Assembly (NCBI GenBank): GCA_900546575.1
Contig: URDM01000006.1
Coordinates: 1 to 60,868, forward strand
Direction: 5' to 3'
DNA from: an uncultured Prevotella sp.
GTDB taxonomy: Bacteria > Bacteroidota > Bacteroidia > Bacteroidales > Bacteroidaceae
Length of the DNA: 60,868 bases
Numbering within the stretch: position 1 is the first letter of the stretch; each line of letters opens with the position of its first letter. A model generated the notes under the pieces. The model had not been told where the DNA came from, searched no databases, and saw only the letters and a list, made by a program, of their open reading frames with translations. Both the position numbers and the translations under genes were made by a program. Shown in pieces: positions 18,601-26,707 of this stretch.

Positions 18601-18805
18601 CGTTTTTCTTCACTCCGGTAAGAGCAAAATTACCGTCTAAGTCGGTTACGGCTCTGTTTGTTGTTCCTTTAACCAGGATAGAAGCTCCGATAACCGGCTC
18701 GCCGGTTTCATCGATTACAGTACCTGTTACGTTTATGCCTTGTGCAATTGCTTGTCCTACGCAGAACAGCAGCATGAACAAGAATAAATAGCATTTTGTT
18801 TTCAT
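15608..18805 (-). CDS. susC-like: SusC/RagA family TonB-dependent outer membrane transporter
   Basis: TonB-driven outer-membrane importer partnered with SusD. About 1065 residues from MKTKCYLFLFMLLFCVGQAIA (three residues longer if the ATG at 18814 is used). An N-terminal CarboxypepD_reg-like domain (about 25-100: GTVIDETGEPVIGASILVKG) precedes the plug (about 110-230: EEVMVVAFGQQKKSSFTGSAA and LKDAASNALYGARGANGVIM). A 22-strand barrel ends in GGVTVSF. The plug motif ASNALYGARGANG is the SusC hallmark. No N-terminal signalling (STN) domain is visible, so direct FecR/sigma regulation is not expected. Confidence 0.95.
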   Translation of the reverse strand: MKTKCYLFLFMLLFCVGQAIAQGINVTGTVIDETGEPVIGASILVKGTTNRAVTDLDGNFALTGVKKNDKLVFSYIGMETVELGVKPQLKVTMRSDSKQLEEVMVVAFGQQKKSSFTGSAAVVKGDALLKRQVTSVAGGLQGQVAGLQMTNTSGDPTNAGFGIAIRGFSSINAGTSPLIIVDGAPYDGGWNNLNPGDVESITVLKDAASNALYGARGANGVIMITTKKGTSEKATITLDAKWGVNSRATQEYDYVKDPAQYYEMHYLALYNSNIRDKGMTPYEAHAAANNAMGKPDSEGGLGYMIFSVPSGENLIGTNGKLNPHATLGNRVAYNGKVFTIMPDSWLDEGFRKGLRQEYNLSITGGSQKLNYYSSLGYLKNEGIVYNSDYQRYTARFKADYQAKEWLRIGANMGFTHSDQHNVGSGTASLFGMATNMAPIYPVYMRDGEGNIMTDEHGLMYDYGMGANGGQKRPSTMLPNSNPLQTNQLNTNKTYSNLTTLTGYADITPFQGFKLTVNGTVSNKEDKTTAASQPFYGATSLTYPGGYVQQTASQVYSVNFQQIANYTTQIGRHNISLMAGHENYKYNYNYVWGSRQNMFSFFESQVLDGAVKVEDNGGNISLYNTEGYFSRAMYNFDEKYFLSASYRRDASSRFHPDHRWGNFYSLGGAWILNKEEWFKADWVNMLKLKASWGQQGNDNIGDYRYTDTFSLKNFNGQVAFVQSTVGNKNITWETNSNFNIGVDFELFKSRLTGSVEYFRRKTTDMLCIVYVPLSSGYFSSYDNVGDMLNQGVEIDLHYNVIRTKDFNWTVNLNATHYKNKVLMLNEDNKNGTLDGYSGYVNGNYFTGEGLPLHTFRLKRYAGVNEKGESTWYMKDSKTGELTTTTEQSRATYFNCGSSDPALYGGLSTSFSYKGIDLSVSLNYNIGGKAIDSGYRALMSNCAPGNTGKAFHKDLLKAWSETNTTSDIPRFQYAINTIDNNSAYTSDRFLTNATTLSLQNINIGYTVPRNWASKLGLSSIRLYASGENLYYWSKRKGFDPRGSFWGTTSNTSYSAMRTFSGGVTVSF

Positions 18806-18838
18806 ACTTTCCATTATATAAATTTCTGCGCAATCTGT

Positions 18839-19258
18839 TTACTTATCCATACCGAACTTAGGCAACACAAAACCGATGCCCGCATCGTCAGACCACAACC
18901 AAATGTAGCGCACGTCTTGCTTTAATAAATAGATTCCGGTTATTTTCTCCATTTCCACACCCATGTTTCCGGTAAGCTTTCCGTCTACTTTAACAGCTTC
19001 GGTAGGCAAGTTTTCCAGGGTAAGTGTAGTATAGTTCAACCCATCGTCGGTCATGATGGTAAATGTCTTGGCCGAAGGATTGCAGCTGTACAGGTGTGTA
19101 TCATTATCGAATGCCAACCATCTCTGACCGTCGCGGTAGATACCCATCTCGGTAGATGATTGGATTTCGGAACGCTGAGCTTCGCGGGGGTCATCGTCGC
19201 TACAAGCGAATGCCACCATAGCGCACAATGCCAAGCAGATGTATTTTAATGTTTTCAT
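18839..19258 (-). CDS. Small hypothetical lipoprotein in the SusCD/protease operon
   Basis: 139 residues with lipobox MVAFACSDDDP (Cys about 19), so membrane anchored. The body is predicted beta-rich (YRDGQRWLAFDNDTHLYSCN) and I cannot assign a family. It lies 27 bases after the M6 protease gene and 24 before the susC ATG. An inhibitor, chaperone or cofactor for the protease would fit the position, but the sequence shows none of these. Confidence 0.65.
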   Translation of the reverse strand: MKTLKYICLALCAMVAFACSDDDPREAQRSEIQSSTEMGIYRDGQRWLAFDNDTHLYSCNPSAKTFTIMTDDGLNYTTLTLENLPTEAVKVDGKLTGNMGVEMEKITGIYLLKQDVRYIWLWSDDAGIGFVLPKFGMDK

Positions 19259-19285
19259 ATAATCTTTATTTGAAGGGTTTACATA

Positions 19286-21409
19286 TTACATATAAACAGT
19301 TACGTATTTAACGAAGTATTCTTTCGTTCCGTCGGCACGAGTTACTTCTGCCTGAACGCGACGAAGACCTTTTTTCAGTTTCAAGAAAGGATCTGAAACC
19401 TTTTCGCCGTCTACTGTCCAGTTTACTTCGACTGCATCAGTAAAGTCTGAGAGCAAAAGTAATACTGGTTCTGTAGAAACGCATTTCTTAGCAGAGATGC
19501 CGATGCGCGGCAATGCAGCAGAAAGAGCCGGAGTAGAAACCGACAACTCATAGCTGGTACCGTTACCGATAATTACTACTGTGTATTTAGCACCCGGAGT
19601 CAAGTCTGACAGATGAACGATAGGTGATTTAACTTCTACCGACTGTTCTTCTTCGTCACCTTCTTTCTTATAAGTTACTGTCCACTTAGAAGCCATATCG
19701 TCTTCCCACTTGATAACAGCATCGCGCTGGAATGCCTGTGCAGTAACATCGCTGATAGCTGATGCGTGCTGTGAAGCAACGAAAGTAACAACCTGATTGC
19801 CAAGAGTGATATCAGTAAGTTCTACTACAGTCTGAGTTCCTGCACGTGATATGAATCCGGTCTTAGAGTTACTCTTAAGTGAAGTAACGCTGCTTGCACC
19901 CGGGAAGAAGCAATGAGAAGGAACGTAGCGTGCGGCTTTTCCGTTTACGCTTGCCGAGTTAGAATATACCATCAAGGCACATTCGCTACCTTTCACGCTG
20001 TTTACGTTATTGTACATCCATTTAGCAGACTGAGTGTTATCGATGTGATGAACAACCAATCCACTAGCTGTTCCGTCGGTTACCTTATAATAATTCAGAT
20101 AATCGGGGTTATCCCATACGTTTTTCTTAGTACCGCGGCATTCCAACAAGAAATAATCGCCTTCGGTTCCTGTTTTAACCCGATAGCCCTCGCCATCTAC
20201 TACAGATTTAAGGGTATAGTTACCTGCTTCGCTCAGTTCTTTCGGCTCAGCCCATCCCAGCATCCAGCGTTCCAAGATACCAAGTGCCGGCGGTGTGCAA
20301 CCGTCGTTCAAGTTCATACCATATCCCATCAATGAGAAGAAGCCGTTGTCGGCACCTGCACCATTGGCATCACCGTCAGCATCGTAAAAGTCGGGCAAGC
20401 CTAAAGCGTGACCAAACTCATGGCAGAAAGGAGCCATACCAGTCATGCTGATACCTGCATCGCGCTTACGCAACTCACTTACGCAAGTAAAGCCGTAAAG
20501 CACGCCTCCATCCATATTGATACCATTACCCAAAGCTCTGTGCTTAGGCCATATACCGTTAACATCGCTACCGTCGTTTCTTGTACCTCCTGAGAAGATA
20601 ATGCAGATATCTCTGATAGCTCCGTTTTCAGCGAATTGAGTAAGATTTACTCCATCAGCCTTTGCCAAATTAACGGCATCAGTCATCATGTTGGTGACTT
20701 TTGTTTCATCTAATCCGCTTTCGGTAGGAGTTGCGTATTCAGAACGTTTGCCTACTGTGTATACGCCTTTTACTACAAATTTAGGTTTGAATTTACCATT
20801 CGAGTTGTCCATGTAGAACTTTCTAACACTTCCGGTAGCGTTGTTTGCCGTATAGCTATCGGAGTTCAGCATCTGGTCGAAAGCTTCCTTAGGATTTTCC
20901 ACTTTAAACGGAATGTCTTTAAACTGCACCAACAGAACCAGGAATTCTTTTTCGCCTTCGGCTTTGAAGCGTGAGCTTGCCATCAATGCAGGAGCACCAT
21001 TCTTATTAGTAGCGGCACGCGAAACCTTTCTGGAAGCAGCCATAACCTTCTGGCTCTGTGTCCGAACCGGCAACGCACCTTTCGAAGTGGCTACCGCTTG
21101 GCGTTCAGCAGCACTAAGCTTATTTAATGGTTTAGCTTTGATGCCTGTAGAAACCAACTGACCTTTGCCGTTAAGTTTGGCAAAGTAGTAATCTCCATCG
21201 GCACCGCCTACCAAGGTGTAACCATCGGCGGTCATGGTGTAGTTGTAATACTCATCTCCGTAAATACGGATTTGCAATTGAGTACCGTCACGTTGAGTTA
21301 CGGTGATTACGCCTGGTCGTGCAGGAGCAGCGAATACAGACGGCAGACAAGTCCACATGCAAAGCATAGCCATGCACAGACCTAACTTTAGAGACATTCT
21401 ATTAATCAT
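19286..21409 (-). CDS. Secreted M6 family metalloprotease (InhA-like)
   Basis: Exported zinc endopeptidase, 707 residues, with signal peptide (cleavage likely near PSVFAAPA). The zinc site is HEFGHALGLPDFYD (about 333-346), followed by GFFSLMGYGMN with the Met-turn, both M6 hallmarks. An N-terminal propeptide-like part spans about 30-140 and a C-terminal FN3-like segment about 540-640. It is first in a six-gene operon with SusC and SusD, pointing to breakdown and capture of protein substrates. No lipobox is visible, so it is secreted or periplasmic. The alternative start MSLKLGL is four codons in. Confidence 0.9.
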   Translation of the reverse strand: MINRMSLKLGLCMAMLCMWTCLPSVFAAPARPGVITVTQRDGTQLQIRIYGDEYYNYTMTADGYTLVGGADGDYYFAKLNGKGQLVSTGIKAKPLNKLSAAERQAVATSKGALPVRTQSQKVMAASRKVSRAATNKNGAPALMASSRFKAEGEKEFLVLLVQFKDIPFKVENPKEAFDQMLNSDSYTANNATGSVRKFYMDNSNGKFKPKFVVKGVYTVGKRSEYATPTESGLDETKVTNMMTDAVNLAKADGVNLTQFAENGAIRDICIIFSGGTRNDGSDVNGIWPKHRALGNGINMDGGVLYGFTCVSELRKRDAGISMTGMAPFCHEFGHALGLPDFYDADGDANGAGADNGFFSLMGYGMNLNDGCTPPALGILERWMLGWAEPKELSEAGNYTLKSVVDGEGYRVKTGTEGDYFLLECRGTKKNVWDNPDYLNYYKVTDGTASGLVVHHIDNTQSAKWMYNNVNSVKGSECALMVYSNSASVNGKAARYVPSHCFFPGASSVTSLKSNSKTGFISRAGTQTVVELTDITLGNQVVTFVASQHASAISDVTAQAFQRDAVIKWEDDMASKWTVTYKKEGDEEEQSVEVKSPIVHLSDLTPGAKYTVVIIGNGTSYELSVSTPALSAALPRIGISAKKCVSTEPVLLLLSDFTDAVEVNWTVDGEKVSDPFLKLKKGLRRVQAEVTRADGTKEYFVKYVTVYM

Positions 21410-21479
21410 ACTTTTTAATTAATGTTTACTGAATAATTGATAACTCTCTGATATTTAAGTTTATATAACTTTATTTATT

Positions 21480-21530
21480 CGTTTGGTAACTATTCATGCC
21501 CATAGGGGTGCTGAGTAGTTACATTGGATA
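21480..21530 (-). promoter_or_regulatory. Leader hairpin GTAACTA/TAGTTAC upstream of the M6 operon
   Basis: GTAACTA (21486-21492) and TAGTTAC (21515-21521) are perfect complements around a 22-base loop (TTCATGCCCATAGGGGTGCTG...). It lies in the predicted leader of about 350 bases of the protease operon. No known riboswitch class is recognisable. Confidence 0.4.
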
Positions 21531-21764
21531 CGCCAAAGGCTTTATTTTCTAAAAAAAAACTATTATCTTATTTCATCCATGCATTTAACGGAAGAACCCA
21601 ATTAAAGGGGATGAAATCCCTGTTATGGAATGTGTTCACTGAGCAACTCCCACGTAGACGTTCATTTAATATCTGTCTGTTTCTTTTTTTGGTTTTTTAG
21701 TTTGATAATCTGTTTACTTGCATTTGTAAATGAACTAAGTGCTTTAGTCCATTATATTGCCTTG

Positions 21765-21794
21765 CAAAATTAATAAAAAAATGATAATCACAAA
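21765..21794 (-). promoter_or_regulatory. Promoter of the M6/SusCD operon
   Basis: On the minus strand TTTG (21791-21794), 18 bases, then TAATTTTG (21765-21772). It predicts a long untranslated leader of about 350 bases. Beyond it, 21800-22150 is AT-rich and I see no gene there. Confidence 0.65.
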
Positions 21795-22151
21795 TGTTTT
21801 TTAAAAAATAATATGAAAATAATGTAAAATGTTTTTGGAAAAGAGTATTTGACGTGTTCACTTATCAATCTCTGGTGTACTTTTGCGCAGGCGATATTTG
21901 TATTTTGGGTGTACAGGAGTCGGTGAGTGGATTGTTTTGGTTGCAGTATGGTGAGGTTTGTTGACTCAATGCCTTCTTACCATACTTTTGGGATTACAAT
22001 ATTTGCATTTTTAATCGCTCAAAACTGCGAGCTGAGCGCACGAAGAAATCTTTGAGTCGAAATTCTTGAGTTTTGAGCGTGCAGCGTTATGTTGTTTATA
22101 TACAGTGTGTTATGCTGGTGTGAGTAGAAATGTGCAATTTTTTATAAACAT

Positions 22152-22276
22152 AAAAGGAGCCCTTTTATAAAGCAAAAGGACCCCTTTTGCACTCCGATTG
22201 TATCTCTTTTGCAATGCAAAAAGGGCTTCTTTGCACACCTGAAGTTGTACTTTGGGAGTGCAAAGAAGCCCTTTGG
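22152..22276. repeat. 22-bp-period palindromic module array (array 1)
   Basis: Six 15-bp modules with 7-bp spacers. Modules 1 and 2 are AAAAGGAGCCCTTTT and AAAAGGACCCCTTTT; later ones are degenerate, but the 22-bp register is kept. Spacers: ATAAAGC, GCACTCC, GCAATGC, GCACACC, GGAGTGC. AAAGGGCTTCTTTGCAC and its perfect complement GTGCAAAGAAGCCCTTT form a 17-bp inverted repeat. Same family as arrays at 31151, 42363 and 55130. Confidence 0.85.
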
Positions 22277-22442
22277 GAATATGAATGGGGCGTGTGACGC
22301 TGCAAAAACGATAAAAACTGACTCGCAGATTCTCTAGAATTGGATTTCGTTTTGTAACAGTTTTTTACTGCGAGTACAATATTTGCATATAACTTTGCCA
22401 CTACTTCGTAGGGAGGGAATAATATGATTAGCTACAATTTTT

Positions 22443-22482
22443 AGCTTGCTCAGGCTACGGCGAGGACGCCATAGCCTCCTAT
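22443..22482. repeat. Hairpin repeat of the GGAGGCTATGGC family
   Basis: A 38-bp sequence (22444-22481) identical in reverse complement to 60584-60621, containing the stem GGCTA(C/T)GGCG...CGCCATAGCC. A related hairpin is at 29776-29809. It sits just after the stop of the GH25 gene and is probably a terminator. Confidence 0.7.
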
Positions 22483-22548
22483 GGCTTGCGTGTCAAACCA
22501 ACACCGTCTCACCATCTCACCGCCACAACAACCGTATCATAGCTCCGT

Positions 22549-23745
22549 CTACTTGATACACTCGCGCTGCAGGAAGTCTTCGTATTCGGAGCGGTAGCCG
22601 TTGAATACGTTGATGTCAACTTCGGGGCGTATGCCGCTGACGCGTCCGTCGGGGCATAGCTGCCAATATACGAGGTGTACGTCGGGCTTGTATTCGCCGT
22701 AGCGGGCTATCCAGATGTTGTAGTCGCGCTTGAGGTCGGGTGCCGAGGGGAGGTAACGGTTGACGAATGTCTGCGAGATGTACAGCACGGGGCGTGTTCC
22801 GGTGTGCTGACCAACGATGCGCAGCCATGTGCGCACGGCTCGGAAGAGGGCTTCGGGTCCGCCCATTTTCTTTATCATGGCGTGCGTTGGCTCAACGTCG
22901 AGAACCGGGGGCAGGTCGCCCTTCGAGAACTTGGAGTTGGCTATGAAGAAACGTGCCTGGCGGTCGGCAGGCGTACGTGTGGAGAAGAAGTGATAGGCTC
23001 CGGTCTTGATGCCGCGTCGGCGTGCTGCCGTATAGTCTGCACGGAAGTAGCGGTTGCGTATGGTTGTGCCCTCAGTCGACTTGATGTAGCAGAACGATAC
23101 GGGATAGTCCACCTTGCCACGCACCCGTTTATGCGATATTGTTCCTAAGTGGGCTATGCGCAGACGGCTCCAGTCGATGGGGTAGTGGCGTCGGCCTACG
23201 TCGTGCTGGAAGCGTGAGAGGTCGATGCCGTAGATGCGGTCGGCGGTATATTCGAGCCGTTCGCCAAGGAAGCGGTTTTTCGACCACTCGCCGATGCGCA
23301 GATGTTTCTTAGGCAGGAGTGCAAAGCCGAATCCCGTGCGTTGTCCGTCGCGCCACTGGCCCGAATAGAATCCATGCTGCGTATCGGCAAAGCTGCCGTG
23401 TCCGTGGGCAATGGCGTCGCGGTTCATCTCGCCCGAATAGGTGCCCGTAGAGTCGGTCCATGTGCCTCGCACCAGTGTGTCGGCGCGCCATGTGCCGACG
23501 ATGCGGTGGTGGAGCGAGTCGTGGCTCACGCCCTTTCCGCTGCGTTTGCCGCCGTGCCATTGTCCGGCATATATCATGCTGTCGCCTATGCTGAGTGTGC
23601 CGTAGCCGTCGTAGCGGCCGTTCTTTACGGTGCCGCAGTAGGTGTATTTGCCGTGTTGGCTGACTATGGTGTCGGGCGTGATGTCACGGCACGATGTCAG
23701 TAGGAGCAGGGCGAGTATGAACAGATGTGTTATGTGTGTCTTCAT
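22549..23745 (-). CDS. MORN-repeat lipoprotein with GH25 lysozyme domain
   Basis: Peptidoglycan-cleaving muramidase. 398 residues with a lipoprotein signal (LLLLTSCRD, Cys about 19). MORN-type repeats occupy about 30-165 (YCGTVKNGRYDGYGTL, YAGQWHGGKRSGKG and others). The GH25 domain (about 172-390) has YGIDLSRFQ, SFCYIKSTEGTTIRN, GAYHFFSTR, PVLDVEP (catalytic acid pair DVE) and the closing VDINVFNGY. The stop overlaps nothing; the upstream gene ends 4 bases inside its start, so the two are translationally coupled. It may remodel the cell's own wall or attack competitors; the sequence does not decide. Confidence 0.88.
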   Translation of the reverse strand: MKTHITHLFILALLLLTSCRDITPDTIVSQHGKYTYCGTVKNGRYDGYGTLSIGDSMIYAGQWHGGKRSGKGVSHDSLHHRIVGTWRADTLVRGTWTDSTGTYSGEMNRDAIAHGHGSFADTQHGFYSGQWRDGQRTGFGFALLPKKHLRIGEWSKNRFLGERLEYTADRIYGIDLSRFQHDVGRRHYPIDWSRLRIAHLGTISHKRVRGKVDYPVSFCYIKSTEGTTIRNRYFRADYTAARRRGIKTGAYHFFSTRTPADRQARFFIANSKFSKGDLPPVLDVEPTHAMIKKMGGPEALFRAVRTWLRIVGQHTGTRPVLYISQTFVNRYLPSAPDLKRDYNIWIARYGEYKPDVHLVYWQLCPDGRVSGIRPEVDINVFNGYRSEYEDFLQRECIK

Positions 23746-24746
23746 TTCTTCAGGAGTTTGTTGATATCTCTACGCGAGGTGATTTTCTTGCCGTTCACTA
23801 CGCCTATGAAGTGGCCGCGACGTGTGTACACTGGCGCTCCGTCGGGGGCGAGCAGGCGTGGCAGATTGTGCAGTCCCGATGCTTGCATGGTGCCCTGCAC
23901 TATGATTGGACTGACGGTGTCTGATTCGATGCCGCGTATGCCGAGACCCGGAGTGGCTGCACTGAGCACTGGGCGTGGTGTCGATGCGTTCCAAGGCAGC
24001 AGTCTTGCAGGCTTGGCCCAGTCGGGTGTGCTGCTGTCGGAGGTTTGCAGCACAACAAGTTGCATAGTGGTGTCACGGTTCACGAGGTGCATAGGCAGGC
24101 GTACGGTTTTGCCCTCGGCATCATGTCCGGTCACGCTGAACGTGGCTTTGGTGCATAGTGCGAAGCGGTGGCGGTGGTGCTTGTCGGCAGCGAGGCTGTC
24201 GATGATGCTGCGTGCAGTCCTTACGGCACTGACAGCGCTGTTGATGCTGCTGGCAAGAGCCGCAATCTGCTGATAACCATTGTCCTGCACGCCGTGCACA
24301 CGAATGTAGTAGTCGAGTTCCGACTTCTGTGTCAGCAGCTTCTTGAGCTGAATGTCGGCAGAGAGGCGGCACAGTCGCACTATGGCCGAATCGTTGAGGC
24401 TGCGAGGCACGCCCCCTTCGGCTGTGTATGGAGCCACGACGCGTCCTCGACATGATGGCATCAGCGGCCATCGGTTGGTCCAGAAGCCCATTGTAAGTCG
24501 TCGGTGTGTGGCAGAATCGCGCACCGACGTTATGCCAGTAAGGGCTGAGTCGCCCTCGGCGGAATCAAAGTAGAGCACCGGACGGTTGTCTACCGTCACC
24601 TCGTGCCATGTCGTTTGCTCTACGACTACGGCTGTGCGTCGCATGCCGGAAGCATCCGACGGCCATGTCTGCCATACGCACCACGCCGCTACGGCTATGC
24701 TTATTGCTACGGCAACGCCTACGATTGCCTTTGTATGTGGTTTCAT
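23742..24746 (-). CDS. Membrane-anchored protein with degenerate trypsin-like C-terminus
   Basis: 334 residues from MKPHTKAIVGVAVAISIAVA, a signal anchor (about 8-28). The C-terminus APDGAPVYTRRGHFIGVVNG resembles the Ser-loop region of trypsin-like proteases (GDSGGPV...GxxxG), but the nucleophile position is missing. A central helical stretch (ADIQLKKLLTQKSELDYYIR and ASSINSAVSAVRTARSIIDS, about 130-200) may be a coiled coil. It overlaps the GH25 gene by 4 bases, so the two are expressed together. Inference: a non-catalytic partner or scaffold of the lysozyme. The frame opens at 24800 but the ATG at 24746 suits the anchor. Confidence 0.6.
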   Translation of the reverse strand: MKPHTKAIVGVAVAISIAVAAWCVWQTWPSDASGMRRTAVVVEQTTWHEVTVDNRPVLYFDSAEGDSALTGITSVRDSATHRRLTMGFWTNRWPLMPSCRGRVVAPYTAEGGVPRSLNDSAIVRLCRLSADIQLKKLLTQKSELDYYIRVHGVQDNGYQQIAALASSINSAVSAVRTARSIIDSLAADKHHRHRFALCTKATFSVTGHDAEGKTVRLPMHLVNRDTTMQLVVLQTSDSSTPDWAKPARLLPWNASTPRPVLSAATPGLGIRGIESDTVSPIIVQGTMQASGLHNLPRLLAPDGAPVYTRRGHFIGVVNGKKITSRRDINKLLKK

Positions 24747-24850
24747 ATTATATATGTGTGTGTAAGTTTGTTCGGAGTGCGAAATTACAAATAATATCAA
24801 TACGGTGTATAATAAAAAGCCAATAGTTTCACGCTTTTTAAGCCATATAT

Positions 24851-24881
24851 TTTGTTTATTCCGATGTTAATCGTAACTTTG
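24851..24881 (+). promoter_or_regulatory. Promoter of the PASTA-rluD-ddl operon
   Basis: TTTG (24851-24854), exactly 19 bases, TAACTTTG (24874-24881): a full consensus match. The ATG follows 28 bases later. Confidence 0.8.
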
Positions 24882-24909
24882 CATAAATAGAAAACGACGA
24901 AAATTAAGT

Positions 24910-25569
24910 ATGAACCCTTCTGAATTCATCAAAAAATTCAAAAGCCGATATCTGTGGGGCAATCTGTGCGCCATGGCTCTTGTGGTAGTGGCAGTGTGTG
25001 CGGGCGTTAAGTTCGGACTCGACGTGTACACCCATCACGGAGAGTCGATCGCTATACCCGATGTGCGTCGCAAATCGTTTGCCGATGCCGACTATCTCTT
25101 GCGCGAAGCAGGAATGACTGTCGTGGTGAGCGACACCGGATATGTGCGCGGACTGCCGCCCGACTGCATTTTGGAGCAATCGCCTGCACCGGGCGACCGT
25201 GTCAAGTCGGGACACGTGATATACCTCACCGTCAATGCATCGCATACGCCTACGCTCACCGTGCCCGACCTCATCGACAACTCATCGCTGCGCGAGGCCA
25301 TGGCTAAGTTGCAGGCTATGGGATTCAAGTTGACGCATCCTATGTTTGTAGAGGGCGAGAAGGACTGGGTGTACGGACTCGTGGTGCGCGGCAGACAGAT
25401 AAAGGCTGGCGACCGTGTGGGCATCGACGACTATATAACCATTCAGGTTGGCAACGGTCAGCGTGACAGTACCGAAGAGATAGACTACACCGATGCGCCC
25501 GAACTTATGCCCGAAGAGCAAATGGAGGAAGTGGGCGATGTGGATGAATTCCAAGAAATACACGAGTAG
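24910..25569 (+). CDS. PASTA domain membrane protein
   Basis: Inner-membrane protein with periplasmic PASTA repeats. 219 residues: short cytoplasmic start, one membrane helix (about 18-38), then PASTA units at about 45-110 (IAIPDVRRKSFADADYLLRE) and 115-185 (LTVPDLIDNSSLREAMAKLQ), and an acidic tail. PASTA domains elsewhere bind peptidoglycan or beta-lactam-like ligands; here there is no kinase or penicillin-binding domain attached. It heads an operon with rluD (8-base gap) and D-Ala-D-Ala ligase, which hints at a cell-wall link. Confidence 0.85.
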   Translation: MNPSEFIKKFKSRYLWGNLCAMALVVVAVCAGVKFGLDVYTHHGESIAIPDVRRKSFADADYLLREAGMTVVVSDTGYVRGLPPDCILEQSPAPGDRVKSGHVIYLTVNASHTPTLTVPDLIDNSSLREAMAKLQAMGFKLTHPMFVEGEKDWVYGLVVRGRQIKAGDRVGIDDYITIQVGNGQRDSTEEIDYTDAPELMPEEQMEEVGDVDEFQEIHE

Positions 25570-25576
25570 GATAGAT

Positions 25577-26689
25577 ATGACAGACAATATAGATATAATG
25601 GACGAACTCGACGTGCAGGACATGGCTGTTGAGGGTTATGACTCCGATGCCTCTGACGACGAGACCGGACAGCTCTACGAGCATTTCCGATTTGAAGCCG
25701 ACCCCGGCATGCAGCCCCTGAGAGTCGACAAATATATGTGCGAGAAACTGCCGCACTCGTCGCGCAACCGCATTCAGACGGCTGCCGATGCAGGCTTCGT
25801 ACACGTCAACGGACGCCCCGTCAAGAGCAACTTCAAGGTGCGCCCGGGCGACGTGGTGACGCTGATGCTCGACCGCCCACGCCACGACACAAGCATCGTG
25901 GCTGAAGATCTGCCCATCAACGTAGTGTATGAGGACGACGACTTGATGGTGGTGAACAAGGAGGCAGGCATGGTGGTGCACCCAGGAGCGGGCAACTTCA
26001 CCGGAACATTGGTAAATGCCATAGCATGGCACTTGCGCAATGTGGAGAGCTACGACCCCAACGACCCCGAAGTGGGACTCGTTCACCGCATCGACAAGGA
26101 CACAAGCGGACTGCTGGTTGTGGCAAAAACGCCGAAAGCGAAGACCGCTCTCGGACTCCAGTTCTTCAATAAGACAACGCATCGCTCGTACAACGCTGTG
26201 GTGTGGGGCAACCTCACCGAGGACGAAGGACGCATTGAGGGCAACATCGCACGCGACCCTAAAGACCGATTGCGCATGACTGTGATGCCGCCCGAGTCGG
26301 GTATTGGCAAGGAAGCGGTGACGCACTGGCGCGTGATAGAGCGCTTCGGCTACGTGACGCTCATAGAATGCCGGCTTGAGACGGGCCGTACGCACCAGAT
26401 ACGTGCCCACATGAAGCACATAGGACATCCGCTTTTCGGCGACGAACGATATGGAGGCATGGAGATATTGCGCGGCGAACGCTCGGCAACATACAAGGCT
26501 TTCATACAGAACTGCTTCAAGATATGCCCGCGTCAGGCTCTGCACGCACGCACACTGGGCTTCGTTCATCCCTCTACACACAAGCAGATGGACTTCACAA
26601 GCGAACTGCCGACAGACCTGGCGCAGCTCATCGACAAATGGCGCGCATATCTGGGAGGAACTACGCGCGACACTTTTAGCAACAAATAA
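25577..26689 (+). CDS. rluD: RluA/RluD family pseudouridine synthase
   Basis: Converts uridines of 23S rRNA to pseudouridine. 370 residues from MTDNIDIMDELDVQDMAVEG, with an acidic leader of about 40 residues, an S4 RNA-binding domain (about 45-105: LRVDKYMCEKLPHSSRNRIQ) and the catalytic domain with HRIDKDTSGLLVVAKT, catalytic Asp about 163. ETGRTHQIRAH, also a family motif, lies further on. The frame opens at 25493 inside the PASTA gene; the ATG at 25577, 8 bases after that stop, is the natural start. RluD and RluC are close, so the exact target uridines are inferred. Confidence 0.9.
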   Translation: MTDNIDIMDELDVQDMAVEGYDSDASDDETGQLYEHFRFEADPGMQPLRVDKYMCEKLPHSSRNRIQTAADAGFVHVNGRPVKSNFKVRPGDVVTLMLDRPRHDTSIVAEDLPINVVYEDDDLMVVNKEAGMVVHPGAGNFTGTLVNAIAWHLRNVESYDPNDPEVGLVHRIDKDTSGLLVVAKTPKAKTALGLQFFNKTTHRSYNAVVWGNLTEDEGRIEGNIARDPKDRLRMTVMPPESGIGKEAVTHWRVIERFGYVTLIECRLETGRTHQIRAHMKHIGHPLFGDERYGGMEILRGERSATYKAFIQNCFKICPRQALHARTLGFVHPSTHKQMDFTSELPTDLAQLIDKWRAYLGGTTRDTFSNK

Positions 26690-26707
26690 TACAATACATT
26701 ATATATA

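Noticed and set aside
21410..22151. Hidden gene in the long gap upstream of the M6 operon
   Set aside because: Both strands are AT-rich with many stops, and no frame of useful length or recognisable motif was found.
25505..26581. 358-residue antisense open frame over rluD
   Set aside because: Shadow frame; rluD on the plus strand has the full catalytic motif and S4 domain.
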